Assembly: GCF_029783845.1 (NCBI RefSeq) | Contig: NZ_LWID01000001.1 | Coordinates: 2,327,501-2,391,500, forward strand | Direction of reading: 5' to 3' | From: Volucribacter amazonae | GTDB taxonomy: Bacteria > Pseudomonadota > Gammaproteobacteria > Enterobacterales > Pasteurellaceae | Length of the DNA stretch: 64,000 bases | Shown: positions 1 to 8,847 of the stretch, piece by piece | How the letters are laid out: each line of letters starts with the position of its first letter | Numbering within the stretch: the stretch's first letter is position 1 | Made by a program: the position numbers and the translations under genes | Notes under the pieces: generated by a model | Database searches by the model: none | What the model was told of the DNA's origin: nothing | Seen by the model: only the letters and a program-made list of their open reading frames with translations

Positions 1-371
<371 letters not shown>

Positions 372-573
372 ATACAACGCTGTAGTGTTTTTGCTGAGTA
401 GAGGAAGTAGCGAAACAAAGCGAAAATAAAGTGAAGTAAAGAAAACGACAAATAAAGAATAAAGATTCAGACGATAGAGAATAGAGAGTTAAAGTAGACA
501 GCTTGTTTTTGAAGTTAAAGAGAAGAAGAATAAAGAAAGGACAGAATCGAAGTAAAATCATCAAAGGAATTAT
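372..573 (+). other. 23S-5S internal transcribed spacer
   Basis: About 200 bases separate the 23S end from 5S. The stretch is purine-rich on this strand, with many GAAG/AAAG runs, and I see no tRNA in it. It would be removed during rRNA processing. I see no separate gene here. Confidence 0.7.
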
Positions 574-689
574 CTTGGCGGCGATAGTGCGGTGGTCCCA
601 CCTGACCCCATGCCGAACTCAGAAGTGAAACGCCGTAACGCCGATGGTAGTGTGGGGTATCCCCATGTGAGAGTAGGTCACCGCCAGGT
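574..689 (+). rRNA. rrf: 5S ribosomal RNA
   Basis: A near-canonical gammaproteobacterial 5S rRNA: it opens with CTTGGCGGCGATAGTGC, contains CCCATGCCGAACTCAG and closes with GTCACCGCCAGG, so the ends pair. It follows the 23S gene on the same strand and is the last gene of an rRNA operon, directly ahead of a terminator. End positions are accurate to about 3 bases. Confidence 0.95.
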
Positions 690-702
690 TGTTATGAATA
701 GC

Positions 703-737
703 GCCCCTGTTGTGAAGCAACGGGGGTTTTTGTTTAT
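703..737 (+). terminator. rRNA operon terminator
   Basis: A GC-rich hairpin (CCCCTGTTG / CAACGGGG with a TGAAG loop region and one bulge) is followed by TTTTTGTTT just downstream of 5S. It is a typical intrinsic terminator of an rrn operon. Confidence 0.8.
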
Positions 738-824
738 TAAGAATTAAGAAAAAATATTTTAAAACTAACCGCACTTTATTTAAACCTCTTATCTAAATAT
801 TTTACTAAAATTGGTTATAAATTT

Positions 825-853
825 TTGAAAAACAAGATAAATCGATCTAGAAT
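825..853 (+). promoter_or_regulatory. Predicted sigma-70 promoter for serS
   Basis: TTGAAA (825-830) and TAGAAT (848-853) are separated by 17 bases, about 40 bases upstream of the serS start codon and after the rRNA terminator. This is a pattern match only. Confidence 0.5.
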
Positions 854-893
854 AATTAACTTAAAGATAAATATAATCAAATAGGTATAGAGT

Positions 894-2183
894 ATGATAG
901 ATCCAAATTTATTGCGTAATAATTTAACTGAAGTAGCAGAAAAATTAAAAATAAGACGTAATTTTGAATTAGATATTGATAAAGTTAATCAATTAGAAGA
1001 AAAACGTAAAGCCTTACAAGTAAAAACCGAGTCTTTGCAAGCAGAAAGAAATACTCGCTCTAAATCTATTGGTGCGGCTAAAGCAAGGGGAGAAGATATT
1101 AGTGGGTTATTGTCTGAGGTTGATCATCTTGGGGTGGAGTTAACTTTAGCTAAAAGCCATTTAGATGAAGTTTTGGCGGAGTTAAATCAAATAGCCTTGA
1201 CTATTCCAAACATTCCTGCTGATGAAGTGCCTTTAGGTAAAGATGAAGCAGATAATCAAGAAATTTTACGTTGGGGGACACCAAGAACCTTTGATTTTGA
1301 AGTAAAGGATCATGTGGCTTTAGGCGAGCAATTAAAGGGGCTTGATTTTGCCGCTGGCGTAAAATTGAGTGGTGCTCGTTTTGCGGTGATGAAAGGGCAA
1401 ATTGCTAAATTGCACCGAGCATTGGCGCAATTTATGTTAGATTTGCATACGGAACAGCATGGCTATGCGGAAACTTATGTGCCTTATTTGGTTAATCATG
1501 CGAGTTTATATGGTACGGGGCAATTACCTAAATTTGGTGAAGATCTTTTTCATACACAGCCTTTAGAAGGAGAACAACCTTATGCGTTAATCCCCACTGC
1601 GGAAGTACCTGTTACTAATCTTGTGCGTGATGAAATTCTTGAGGAAGAAAATTTACCGTTGAAAATGACCGCACATACTCCTTGTTTCCGTTCTGAGGCA
1701 GGATCTTATGGACGTGATACGAGGGGATTAATCCGTATGCATCAATTTGATAAAGTGGAAATGGTACAAATTGTCGCTCCAGAAGAATCTATGGAAGCAT
1801 TAGAAGAATTGACGGGACATGCTGAACGTGTATTGCAACTGCTTAATTTACCTTATCGTAAAGTATTATTATGTAGTGGTGATATGGGATTTGGCGCTTG
1901 TAAAACCTATGATCTCGAAGTATGGTTACCTGCCCAAAATACTTATCGTGAAATTTCTTCTTGTTCTAATATGTGGGATTTTCAGGCTCGTAGAATGCAA
2001 GCTCGTTGTCGTGCTAAAGGCGATAAGAAAACACGTTTAGTGCATACGTTAAATGGTTCTGGTTTAGCCGTAGGTCGTACACTTGTTGCCATTTTAGAGA
2101 ATTATCAGCAAGCAGACGGTTCAATTATTGTACCAGAAGTATTAAGATCTTATATGGGTGGAATTGGTATCATTGGTCATTAA
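894..2183 (+). CDS. serS: Serine--tRNA ligase
   Basis: Charges tRNA-Ser with serine in the cytoplasm, and also the precursor of tRNA-Sec. The 429 aa length is typical. Residues ~1-105 form the charged, heptad-rich coiled-coil arm that grips the long variable arm of tRNA-Ser. The class II core follows, with motif 2 around residues 265-290 (FRSEAGSYGRDTRG, then QFDKVEM) and motif 3 around 388-398 (GSGLAVGRTL). It stands alone between the rRNA operon and 4.5S RNA, with its own likely promoter and a strong terminator. Internal frames inside it are shadows. Confidence 0.97.
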   Translation: MIDPNLLRNNLTEVAEKLKIRRNFELDIDKVNQLEEKRKALQVKTESLQAERNTRSKSIGAAKARGEDISGLLSEVDHLGVELTLAKSHLDEVLAELNQIALTIPNIPADEVPLGKDEADNQEILRWGTPRTFDFEVKDHVALGEQLKGLDFAAGVKLSGARFAVMKGQIAKLHRALAQFMLDLHTEQHGYAETYVPYLVNHASLYGTGQLPKFGEDLFHTQPLEGEQPYALIPTAEVPVTNLVRDEILEEENLPLKMTAHTPCFRSEAGSYGRDTRGLIRMHQFDKVEMVQIVAPEESMEALEELTGHAERVLQLLNLPYRKVLLCSGDMGFGACKTYDLEVWLPAQNTYREISSCSNMWDFQARRMQARCRAKGDKKTRLVHTLNGSGLAVGRTLVAILENYQQADGSIIVPEVLRSYMGGIGIIGH

Positions 2184-2187
2184 TCGG

Positions 2188-2224
2188 ATTAAAGGGAAAT
2201 ATTTTTCCCTTTAATTATTTTTTA
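2188..2224 (+). terminator. serS intrinsic terminator
   Basis: A 12-base arm ATTAAAGGGAAA and its complement TTTCCCTTTAAT form a hairpin with a 4-base loop, followed by TATTTTTTATT. It begins 5 bases after the serS stop codon. Confidence 0.8.
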
Positions 2225-2254
2225 TTCAATTAGACATTAATTTGTTTAAAACCT

Positions 2255-2283
2255 TTGCAATCGTTTTTGCTCTATAGCATAAT
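2255..2283 (+). promoter_or_regulatory. Predicted promoter of 4.5S RNA
   Basis: TTGCAA (2255-2260), 17-base spacer, CATAAT (2278-2283). Initiation about 7 bases on would give a 5' leader of about 24 nt before the mature 4.5S RNA, similar to the RNase P-processed leader known for E. coli ffs. Confidence 0.55.
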
Positions 2284-2313
2284 AGCCAATGTGATTTTAT
2301 CACGCTTATCTAT

Positions 2314-2427
2314 GGAAGTCCTTTCGGTTCCTCGCAACAACCTCTGATTTACTCGGTCAGGTTCGGAAGAAAGCAGCCAAAGTCAGAATGTTTGTGTGCC
2401 GAGTTTAAGCTGGGAGGACTTCCACCC
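2314..2427 (+). ncRNA. ffs: Signal recognition particle 4.5S RNA
   Basis: This is the RNA scaffold of the bacterial SRP. It binds the M domain of Ffh and directs ribosomes making membrane proteins to FtsY. The conserved apical domain is visible as GGTCAGGTTCGGAAGAAAGCAGCC (2358-2381), containing the GGAA-type tetraloop and the symmetric and asymmetric loops that bind Ffh. The terminal arms GGAAGTCC and GGACTTCC pair to close the long hairpin. The length (~114 nt) matches the E. coli RNA. Start and end are inferred from the pairing. Confidence 0.93.
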
Positions 2428-2441
2428 AACTCTCCTCAAAT

Positions 2442-4178
2442 TTAATCAATACGTTTAACTAAGCCACTGAAATAGCCATTTGCTTGAAGTAAGCTATGGT
2501 AATTGCCTTGTTCGATCAGTTTGGCGTTATCAATTAAATATAATTGATCAAATTGTTCTAATGCGGTTAAACGATGGGTTACCATAATAAGGGTTTTGTT
2601 TTTGCTATGTTCAAGTAATAAGGCAAGGATTTGTCGTTCTGTTTCACGATCTAAGCCTTCGGTAGGTTCATCTAATAATAATATTGGGGCATTGCTCAGT
2701 AATACCCTCGCGAGACCAAGACGGCGTTGTTCGCCACCAGAAAGGGGACGCCCGCCATCACCTAACCATAGATCTATACCTTGTTTATTATTTATTAAAT
2801 GGTTTAAGCCTACTTGTTGCAGGACAAGAAGGATTTGCTGCTGACTTAATGGAATATCAGTGGCTATTTGTAAATTATTACGTAAGGTATCACTAAATAT
2901 ATGTACTCGCTGGGTAAGCATACAAATTTGTTGGCGTAATACATTTTCCTTATAAACAGTAATAGGCTGCCCATTTAGCAATAATTTACCTTGGTTAGGA
3001 TCATAATTGCGTACTAATAATTGTAATAAACTTGATTTTCCGCTCCCTGTTTTGCCTAAAATAGCAATTTTTTGACCTTGGTAAATGGTTAGATGAATGT
3101 TTTGCAAAGCAGGATTGCTCTGTTGTGGGTAATAGAAACTCAGTTGCTCTATGTGAATCAGTGGCGTGGTTTGGGGAGAGGTTAACCAATTTTGTTTACC
3201 ACTGAAATTTACTAAAGGGGATTGCTGAGTTATATCATTAACTCGTTCTGCTGATGCGATTACTTGACCTATATGTAAGAATGCTGTGCCGATAGGCATC
3301 AGAATTTCAAAAGTTGCTAAAGCACAAAACGTGAATAATGCAATCATTGCCGCTTTATAAAGCCCTTGCCCTAATTCGGCATTGGCGGATAACCAAAGTA
3401 CTGCAACTACCAATAGACCATTACAAAATAATAAAAGTGCGGTAGAAAATCCCGCTAAATTTGCTTCTTTAGCTTGCAGAGATTGCCATTGTTGTTCTGT
3501 CTGGTTAAGTACTTGCTTATGCTGATTTTGGGCATTAAATAATAATAATTCTGCTTGGGCTTGAATAAACTCAATAAATTGAGTGCGATATTTGGCACGT
3601 TGTTGTACTAATTGATAGCCAAATTTTTTACCTAAGTGATAAAAAATTATAGGAATAACCAAAAGTAATATGAATAGGGTTATACCAATAAATAATGCAA
3701 TTTTTACATGAATAAAACTTAATCCAATGGTAATCCCACTGATTACAATGATTGCACTAATAAAAGGGGCAAGTAAGCGTAAATACAGGCTATCTAACGT
3801 ATCTACATCTGCCACTAAACGATTAAGTAAATCACTATGGCGATAGCGATTTAATACGGCTGGAGAAAGAGGAATAATTTTAGTAAAAATGCTGACACGT
3901 AATTTCGCAAGAATGCGAAAGGTAACATCATGGGTAATAATTTTTTCCACATAACGAGCGGCGGTGCGTCCAATAGCTAATCCTCTCACGCCTGCAGAGG
4001 GATAAAAAAAGTTAAATAATGTGCCTGCCCCTGCAATTGCGGTAGCGGCAAGAAACCAACCTGACAGGGTTAATAAACCAATACTGGCAGCAAGCCCCGT
4101 AATCATCAATAGAATACCTAAAAAAAGTTGAAATTTATTATGCTTAAATAAACGAATAAAGGGGAATAATGTACGCAT
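2442..4178 (-). CDS. cydC: Heterodimeric ABC exporter subunit CydC
   Basis: Subunit of CydDC, the inner-membrane exporter linked to cysteine/glutathione and heme homeostasis in the periplasm and needed for assembly of cytochrome bd. The 578 aa protein has an N-terminal six-helix membrane domain (~1-310) and a C-terminal nucleotide-binding domain with Walker A (GKTGSGKSS), signature (LSGGEQRRLGLAR) and Walker B (ILLLDEPTEGLD). The start is one base past the cydD stop codon, so the two are co-transcribed and probably coupled. The N terminus (LLTLSGWFLAATAIAG) is characteristic of CydC rather than CydD. Confidence 0.93.
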   Translation of the reverse strand: MRTLFPFIRLFKHNKFQLFLGILLMITGLAASIGLLTLSGWFLAATAIAGAGTLFNFFYPSAGVRGLAIGRTAARYVEKIITHDVTFRILAKLRVSIFTKIIPLSPAVLNRYRHSDLLNRLVADVDTLDSLYLRLLAPFISAIIVISGITIGLSFIHVKIALFIGITLFILLLVIPIIFYHLGKKFGYQLVQQRAKYRTQFIEFIQAQAELLLFNAQNQHKQVLNQTEQQWQSLQAKEANLAGFSTALLLFCNGLLVVAVLWLSANAELGQGLYKAAMIALFTFCALATFEILMPIGTAFLHIGQVIASAERVNDITQQSPLVNFSGKQNWLTSPQTTPLIHIEQLSFYYPQQSNPALQNIHLTIYQGQKIAILGKTGSGKSSLLQLLVRNYDPNQGKLLLNGQPITVYKENVLRQQICMLTQRVHIFSDTLRNNLQIATDIPLSQQQILLVLQQVGLNHLINNKQGIDLWLGDGGRPLSGGEQRRLGLARVLLSNAPILLLDEPTEGLDRETERQILALLLEHSKNKTLIMVTHRLTALEQFDQLYLIDNAKLIEQGNYHSLLQANGYFSGLVKRID

Positions 4179-4179
4179 A

Positions 4180-5943
4180 TTAATTGATTTCCAAATGTCT
4201 ATCGGCTAATAATTGAGCAAAGAAGCCAGTGTTTTTTAATTGTGAAAAATGACCCTGTTGCAAGATTTTTCCTTGTTGCATCACTAAAATTTGGTCGCAT
4301 TGTTGCAAATCTTCTATACGATGGGTAATCATTAATGTCGTTTGTAAACGACTTATTTGCTGTAAACTTTTTAAAACTTGATTTTCAGATTGTGCATCAA
4401 GGCTTGCGGTGGGTTCATCAAGCAGTAACAGTTTACTTTGTTTTAATAAGGCTCGAGCTATGGCTAAACGTTGTGCTTGACCAACGGAAAGTCCAATGCC
4501 TCCCTCTTTAATTTCATAATCTAAGCCTAATTTATCGGTAAAGTCTTTAGCGAGTGCCTGTTTCAATGCTTGTTCAATTTGTTGCTCTGTGGCTTGTAGT
4601 TCTCCTAATAAGAGGTTGTTTTTTATACTTCCTTGTAATAACAATGGATTTTGCCCAACCCAAGCAATTTGCTTACGCCATAAAGAGGGATCAATTTGCT
4701 TGAGTTCTTGCCCATTAATTTTCAAGCTACCCTCATAAGGTAAAAAACCAAGTAATACATTCATTAGCGAGCTTTTTCCAGCACCACTTTGCCCTACCAA
4801 TGCGGTATGACTATAAGCGGGGAGCGAAAAAGTTAAAGGCTGGCTTAAAGGGCTTCCTTGTGGCGAAAGTATTACTAAATCTTGTGCTTCAATAGTGATT
4901 GCTTGAGTTGGGGAAAAAGTTGGCACTGGTGTATGTTGTGTTTCAATGGTTGTTTGTTGTAAAAACTCCTCAATGGCATCAGCTGCCCCAATCGCTGCTG
5001 AGCGATCATGATAATAAGTGCCTAAATCTCGGAGAGGTTGATAAAACTCAGGGGCAAGAATTAAGCAGAAAAAGCCAGTAAATAATGTAATCCCTGTATC
5101 ATAATGCCCGAAGTTTAACTGCCCTAAATAACTAAAACCAAAATAGACCGCCATAATCGCAATGGAAATTGAGGTAAAAAATTCCAGTACTGCGGAGGAT
5201 AAAAATGCCATTTTTAGCACGTCCATAGTGGTTTTACGAAAATCCTCAGTGCTTTTTTCAATATGTTGAGTTTGTTGTTGAGCTTGATGAAACAGACGCA
5301 GGGTTTCTAATCCCTGTAAGCGATCTAAGAATTGAGCGCTAAGGCGAGCTAATGTAGCCATATTACGTTGGCTACTATCGGCGGCAGCAAGCCCTACTAA
5401 AATCATAAAAATAGGAATAAGCGGCGCAGTAACCAATAAAATTGCCGCAGCAACCCAGTTTAAGGGCAATATAGCAATTAAAATTACAATAGGCACAATA
5501 AGGGAAAGCATTTGTTGGGGCAAATAACGTGCGTAGAAATTATGTAAATTTTCTACTTGTTCCAACATAATACTTGCCCAAGCACCAGCGGGTTTTTGTT
5601 GAATAATGGCTGGACCTACCTGATGAATTTTATCTAGTATTTTTTGTCGCAGAATATTGCGTAATTGCTGACCGCAACGAAATCCGATACGCTCTCTCAA
5701 CCAAAGTATTGTTGCACGTAGGGCAAAGCCAACAATTAACAATAAAAAGGGAACAATGAGCTCGGAACTTGTGGTTTGTTGCATAATCAAATGATCAAGG
5801 AGATAAGCAAGTAAAGCTGTTTGTGCCACTAAAATAATTGAACTGAAGCTGGCTAATAAGATATTGATATTGAGTAACTTTTTTATTGGTTGTTGCTGTT
5901 GTCTAAGCCATTTTTGTAGATAACGTTGTCGAGTTTTCTGCAT
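4180..5943 (-). CDS. cydD: Heterodimeric ABC exporter subunit CydD
   Basis: Partner of CydC; 587 aa with an N-terminal membrane domain and a C-terminal ATPase domain. Walker A is GQSGAGKSS, Walker B is KLLLLDEPTASLD. The signature is LSVGQAQRLAIAR, with V in place of G at the third position, a feature I recall from CydD orthologues. It precedes cydC on the minus strand. Upstream lies trxB in the same orientation, the arrangement known from E. coli and Haemophilus, but here the two are separated by 0.75 kb holding a pair of inverted repeats. Confidence 0.93.
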   Translation of the reverse strand: MQKTRQRYLQKWLRQQQQPIKKLLNINILLASFSSIILVAQTALLAYLLDHLIMQQTTSSELIVPFLLLIVGFALRATILWLRERIGFRCGQQLRNILRQKILDKIHQVGPAIIQQKPAGAWASIMLEQVENLHNFYARYLPQQMLSLIVPIVILIAILPLNWVAAAILLVTAPLIPIFMILVGLAAADSSQRNMATLARLSAQFLDRLQGLETLRLFHQAQQQTQHIEKSTEDFRKTTMDVLKMAFLSSAVLEFFTSISIAIMAVYFGFSYLGQLNFGHYDTGITLFTGFFCLILAPEFYQPLRDLGTYYHDRSAAIGAADAIEEFLQQTTIETQHTPVPTFSPTQAITIEAQDLVILSPQGSPLSQPLTFSLPAYSHTALVGQSGAGKSSLMNVLLGFLPYEGSLKINGQELKQIDPSLWRKQIAWVGQNPLLLQGSIKNNLLLGELQATEQQIEQALKQALAKDFTDKLGLDYEIKEGGIGLSVGQAQRLAIARALLKQSKLLLLDEPTASLDAQSENQVLKSLQQISRLQTTLMITHRIEDLQQCDQILVMQQGKILQQGHFSQLKNTGFFAQLLADRHLEIN

Positions 5944-6121
5944 ATTTATGATGATAATTTTAACTTGATTTATAGTGAATATGATACGCTACTTTGGGCT
6001 TAGGATAAATATTATCAATCAAGAAATTCAAGGTTAAGATTTGTTTAAAATCAAGTTAAGTGGTTTTTGGGATTTTTTGCTTTTGTTTCTTCGTCATTGA
6101 TAACGGTTTTCGCCGTTGGCG

Positions 6122-6305
6122 ACTTACTTTCTTTGCTTGCACAAAAGAAAGTAAGCAAAGAAATGCACCCCCTAGAAAAATTCTGATCCTGTGTTTCAAC
6201 TTGAACCATCACGCCACATTTCTGAACTTGCCTTGTTTTGCAAGGCTCAGACAGCAGAAATGTGCCTATGGTTCTAAGTTTTACATAGGGAATTTTTAAG
6301 GGGGA
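6122..6305 (+). repeat. Dispersed hairpin repeat, copy A
   Basis: This stretch begins with an inverted repeat (ACTTACTTTCTTT, then AAAAGAAAGTAAG), continues with GCAAAGAAATGCACCCCCTAG, a variable middle and the closing TTTTTAAGGGGG. Copy B in the same gap shares the beginning and end but not the middle. The frame across it reads ACTKESKQRNAPPRK, a translation I recall as a commonly mis-annotated ORF in proteobacterial intergenic repeats, so I do not call a protein. Confidence 0.65.
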
Positions 6306-6429
6306 ATGATCGGAAATATCTCTATTTTTGGGAAAAAATTAAAAAACCACCGCACTTTTGAATAAAATTAAAACTTAAAAATAATTTATTATCAATAATT
6401 TACCGACAAAATAACAATAACGCTCCTTT

Positions 6430-6602
6430 ACCCCCTTAAAAAGCCCCAGCCTAAACTTAGAACGATAGAATAATTTTGGCTGTTTGAGCGTAGCGAGTTC
6501 CAAAATTATTCGTATATCGTTCTTAGTGAAAGGCTGGAAAAGGCTTTTTCTAGGGGGCGTGTTTCTTTGCCTACTTTCTTTACACGAGTAAAGAAAGTAG
6601 GG
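6430..6602 (-). repeat. Dispersed hairpin repeat, copy B, inverted
   Basis: Read on the minus strand it gives CTACTTTCTTT-(loop)-AAAGAAAGTAG, then GCAAAGAAACACGCCCCCTAG, then a middle holding a second long hairpin (AGAACGAT and CCAAAATTATTC with their complements), and ends CTTTTTAAGGGGG. It faces copy A about 125 bases away. The pair could fold into a very large stem-loop between cydD and trxB. Confidence 0.65.
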
Positions 6603-6700
6603 CGCACGAATGTGCGAAATACATTTGTGAAGTCGGAGAAATGAAAGTGAAAAAATAATCTCAAAACCCACCGCACTTTTTCATTTAATTTTCGCTTAAT

Positions 6701-7654
6701 TTATGCTTGGGCATCTAAAAAACGTTCAGCATCTAATGCTGCCATACAGCCAGTGCCAGCGGAAGTAATAGCTTGGCGGTAGTTATGATCCATAACATCA
6801 CCCGCGGCGAATACTCCCTCTACTGATGTTGCGGTGGCATTGCCATCAAGACCTGATTTTACTAAGATATAACCATTTTGTAAGGCAAGTTGATCAGCGA
6901 AAATGTCTGTATTTGGCGCATGTCCAATGGCAATAAAGACGCCATCTAGTTTAATTTCTTCTCTGAGTTCAGATTGCGTGTCCTTAATACGTACCCCTGT
7001 AACGCCCATATTATCGCCTAATACCTCTTCTAAAGTGCGGTCAGTATGCAGAATAATTTTGCCCTCAGCGACTTTTTTCTCTAAGCGTCCAAGTAAGATT
7101 TTTTCGGCACGAAAGCTATTACGGCGATGAATAAGATGGACTTCACTAGCGATATTTGCTAAATAAAGTGCCTCTTCTACTGCTGTATTTCCTCCCCCAA
7201 CAACGGCAACAGGTTTGTTGCGATAAAAGAAACCATCACAGGTGGCACAAGCAGATACCCCTTTGCCCTTATAGGCTTCTTCTGAGGGTAAGCCTAAATA
7301 TTTGGCAGATGCACCAGTGGCGATAATTAGGGCATCACAACTAAAGGTATTAATGTCGCCGTACAATTTGAAAGGACGCTGAGATAAATCCACTTTATTG
7401 ATATGATCAAATACAATTTCGCTGTCAAACTTTTCCGCATGTTGCAACATGCGTTGCATTAATCCTTGTCCTGTGGTGTGTTCAAAATCGCCCGGCCAAT
7501 TTTCAATTTCGTCCGTTGTGGTAAGTTGCCCACCTTGTTGCATACCTGTTACTAAAACGGGGTGTAAGTTTGCCCGAGCGGCATAAATTGCTGCGGTATA
7601 ACCTGCTGGGCCTGAACCAAGAATTAATAATTTACAATGTTTCACTTCAGTCAT
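6701..7654 (-). CDS. trxB: Thioredoxin reductase (NADPH)
   Basis: Cytoplasmic flavoenzyme that reduces thioredoxin with NADPH. The 317 aa protein shows the FAD-binding GSGPAG near the N terminus, the redox pair in SACATCDGFF (Cys ~136 and ~139), the NADPH-binding GGGNTAVEEA, and the C-terminal FAD motif GVFAAGDV. I start at the ATG at 7654, which has AAGGA six bases upstream, rather than the TTG two codons earlier. An uptake-signal core lies inside the gene (7033-7041). Downstream is the repeat-filled gap and then cydDC. Confidence 0.95.
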   Translation of the reverse strand: MTEVKHCKLLILGSGPAGYTAAIYAARANLHPVLVTGMQQGGQLTTTDEIENWPGDFEHTTGQGLMQRMLQHAEKFDSEIVFDHINKVDLSQRPFKLYGDINTFSCDALIIATGASAKYLGLPSEEAYKGKGVSACATCDGFFYRNKPVAVVGGGNTAVEEALYLANIASEVHLIHRRNSFRAEKILLGRLEKKVAEGKIILHTDRTLEEVLGDNMGVTGVRIKDTQSELREEIKLDGVFIAIGHAPNTDIFADQLALQNGYILVKSGLDGNATATSVEGVFAAGDVMDHNYRQAITSAGTGCMAALDAERFLDAQA

Positions 7655-7719
7655 AATCAATCCTTAAAAAATAATTTGTGGGTTAAATTATAAAAAATAG
7701 GTAATTTCTATACCAGTAA

Positions 7720-8577
7720 TTAATATAATAGGGAATACATCATGCGACGGTATTTAGTGGTAATAGGATCATTATTACCGATAGCAGAAAGAATGGCTAA
7801 AAATTGTTGTTTTACCTCGCCATTTTCAGCAGAGAGATCTTGTTTAAGAATATTAAACAATAACGCCAATGCTTCTTCATTACGGTGTGCTTGATGTAAT
7901 TGTAATGCCAATTTTAAGGCAATCTCAGAGGAGGGATTACGCTGATAATCCGCTTGTAATTGTTGAATTTCTGGGGTATCGGCTGCTTTTATTAATAGAT
8001 CAATTTGTGCTTGTAAACCTTGCCAACGACTATCACGATCTTGAATGGGTATTTGATTTAAGATGTCTTGTGCCGGTTCAATTTTTTTTATCGCAATATA
8101 GGTTTCAGCATAAAGCAAGGCAATTTCACTATTTTTTTTATCTGACAATGTCCAAGCATCTTTTAGTAATGGAAGTGCATCAGTATAGTTTTGGTTGGCT
8201 AATAAATCTAATGCCTGATTAAATTTAATCTCTTCTTCTTTGGGCAGAATAACGGATAAACGTTGTTGAAGATCTTGTTCTGATAATGCCCCAGGGAAAG
8301 CATCTAATGCCTCGCCATTTTTAAATAAATAGGTGGTGGGTAAGGCTTGAATTTGGAAACGAGCAGCAATCATTTGTTGCGTTTCGCAGTTGACTTTTGC
8401 GAGGATAAATTGTCCAGCAAATTGGTCAGCAATTTTTTCTAATAAGGCTAAAAAATCAGCAGATTCTTGGTGGCTAGGCGCATAAAAATTAAAAACTAAG
8501 GGCGTTTGTTGCGAGAGTTGTAAAATTTCGCTGAGATTTTGTTCATTAATATCAATAATATATTGGTTTTGCTTCAT
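7720..8577 (-). CDS. cnoX: Chaperedoxin CnoX (YbbN), thioredoxin fold plus TPR
   Basis: Holdase that protects proteins from hypochlorite damage and hands them to GroEL or DnaK in E. coli. The 285 aa protein has an N-terminal thioredoxin fold (~1-110) and a C-terminal TPR region (~115-285) ending KYRRMMYSLLY, nearly as in E. coli YbbN. The site equivalent to the thioredoxin CxxC reads HQES, so both active-site cysteines are absent. The cysteine at ~64 (AKVNC), which matches the Cys63 used for mixed disulfides in E. coli, is kept. I chose the ATG at 8577 (AGAG upstream) over an in-frame start 21 codons earlier. It precedes trxB. Confidence 0.9.
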   Translation of the reverse strand: MKQNQYIIDINEQNLSEILQLSQQTPLVFNFYAPSHQESADFLALLEKIADQFAGQFILAKVNCETQQMIAARFQIQALPTTYLFKNGEALDAFPGALSEQDLQQRLSVILPKEEEIKFNQALDLLANQNYTDALPLLKDAWTLSDKKNSEIALLYAETYIAIKKIEPAQDILNQIPIQDRDSRWQGLQAQIDLLIKAADTPEIQQLQADYQRNPSSEIALKLALQLHQAHRNEEALALLFNILKQDLSAENGEVKQQFLAILSAIGNNDPITTKYRRMMYSLLY

Positions 8578-8847
8578 AATTTTTCTCTTGAGTAAATAAT
8601 CATAGGGATTATTGTATAAGAAATTACTGAGGTTCAGCAAATTTTCTGTGTAGGCGTTAAATTCAGTAGATTGGTCTGTTTTTTAAAAAAGCAGTTTGTT
8701 GTGTTATGGGTAAATTAATGTAAATTATTCACTTTTTCTCTGCAATAAGATTGTGTAAGTCAAAAAAGTTGAGTATATCTAAATTCTCTCTATTTTAGAG
8801 ATAGCACAACATTATTAACAATTAACTTAAATGTAAGGGGCTTATTT

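Noticed and set aside
6060..6671. Two open frames of 79 and 98 codons in the cydD-trxB gap
   Set aside because: They follow the repeat copies on either strand; their shared peptide comes from the repeat, and neither has a good ribosome site.
8641..8847. A riboswitch in the leader of the TAXI TRAP receptor gene
   Set aside because: Only short AT-rich dyads are visible and no known aptamer core is present.
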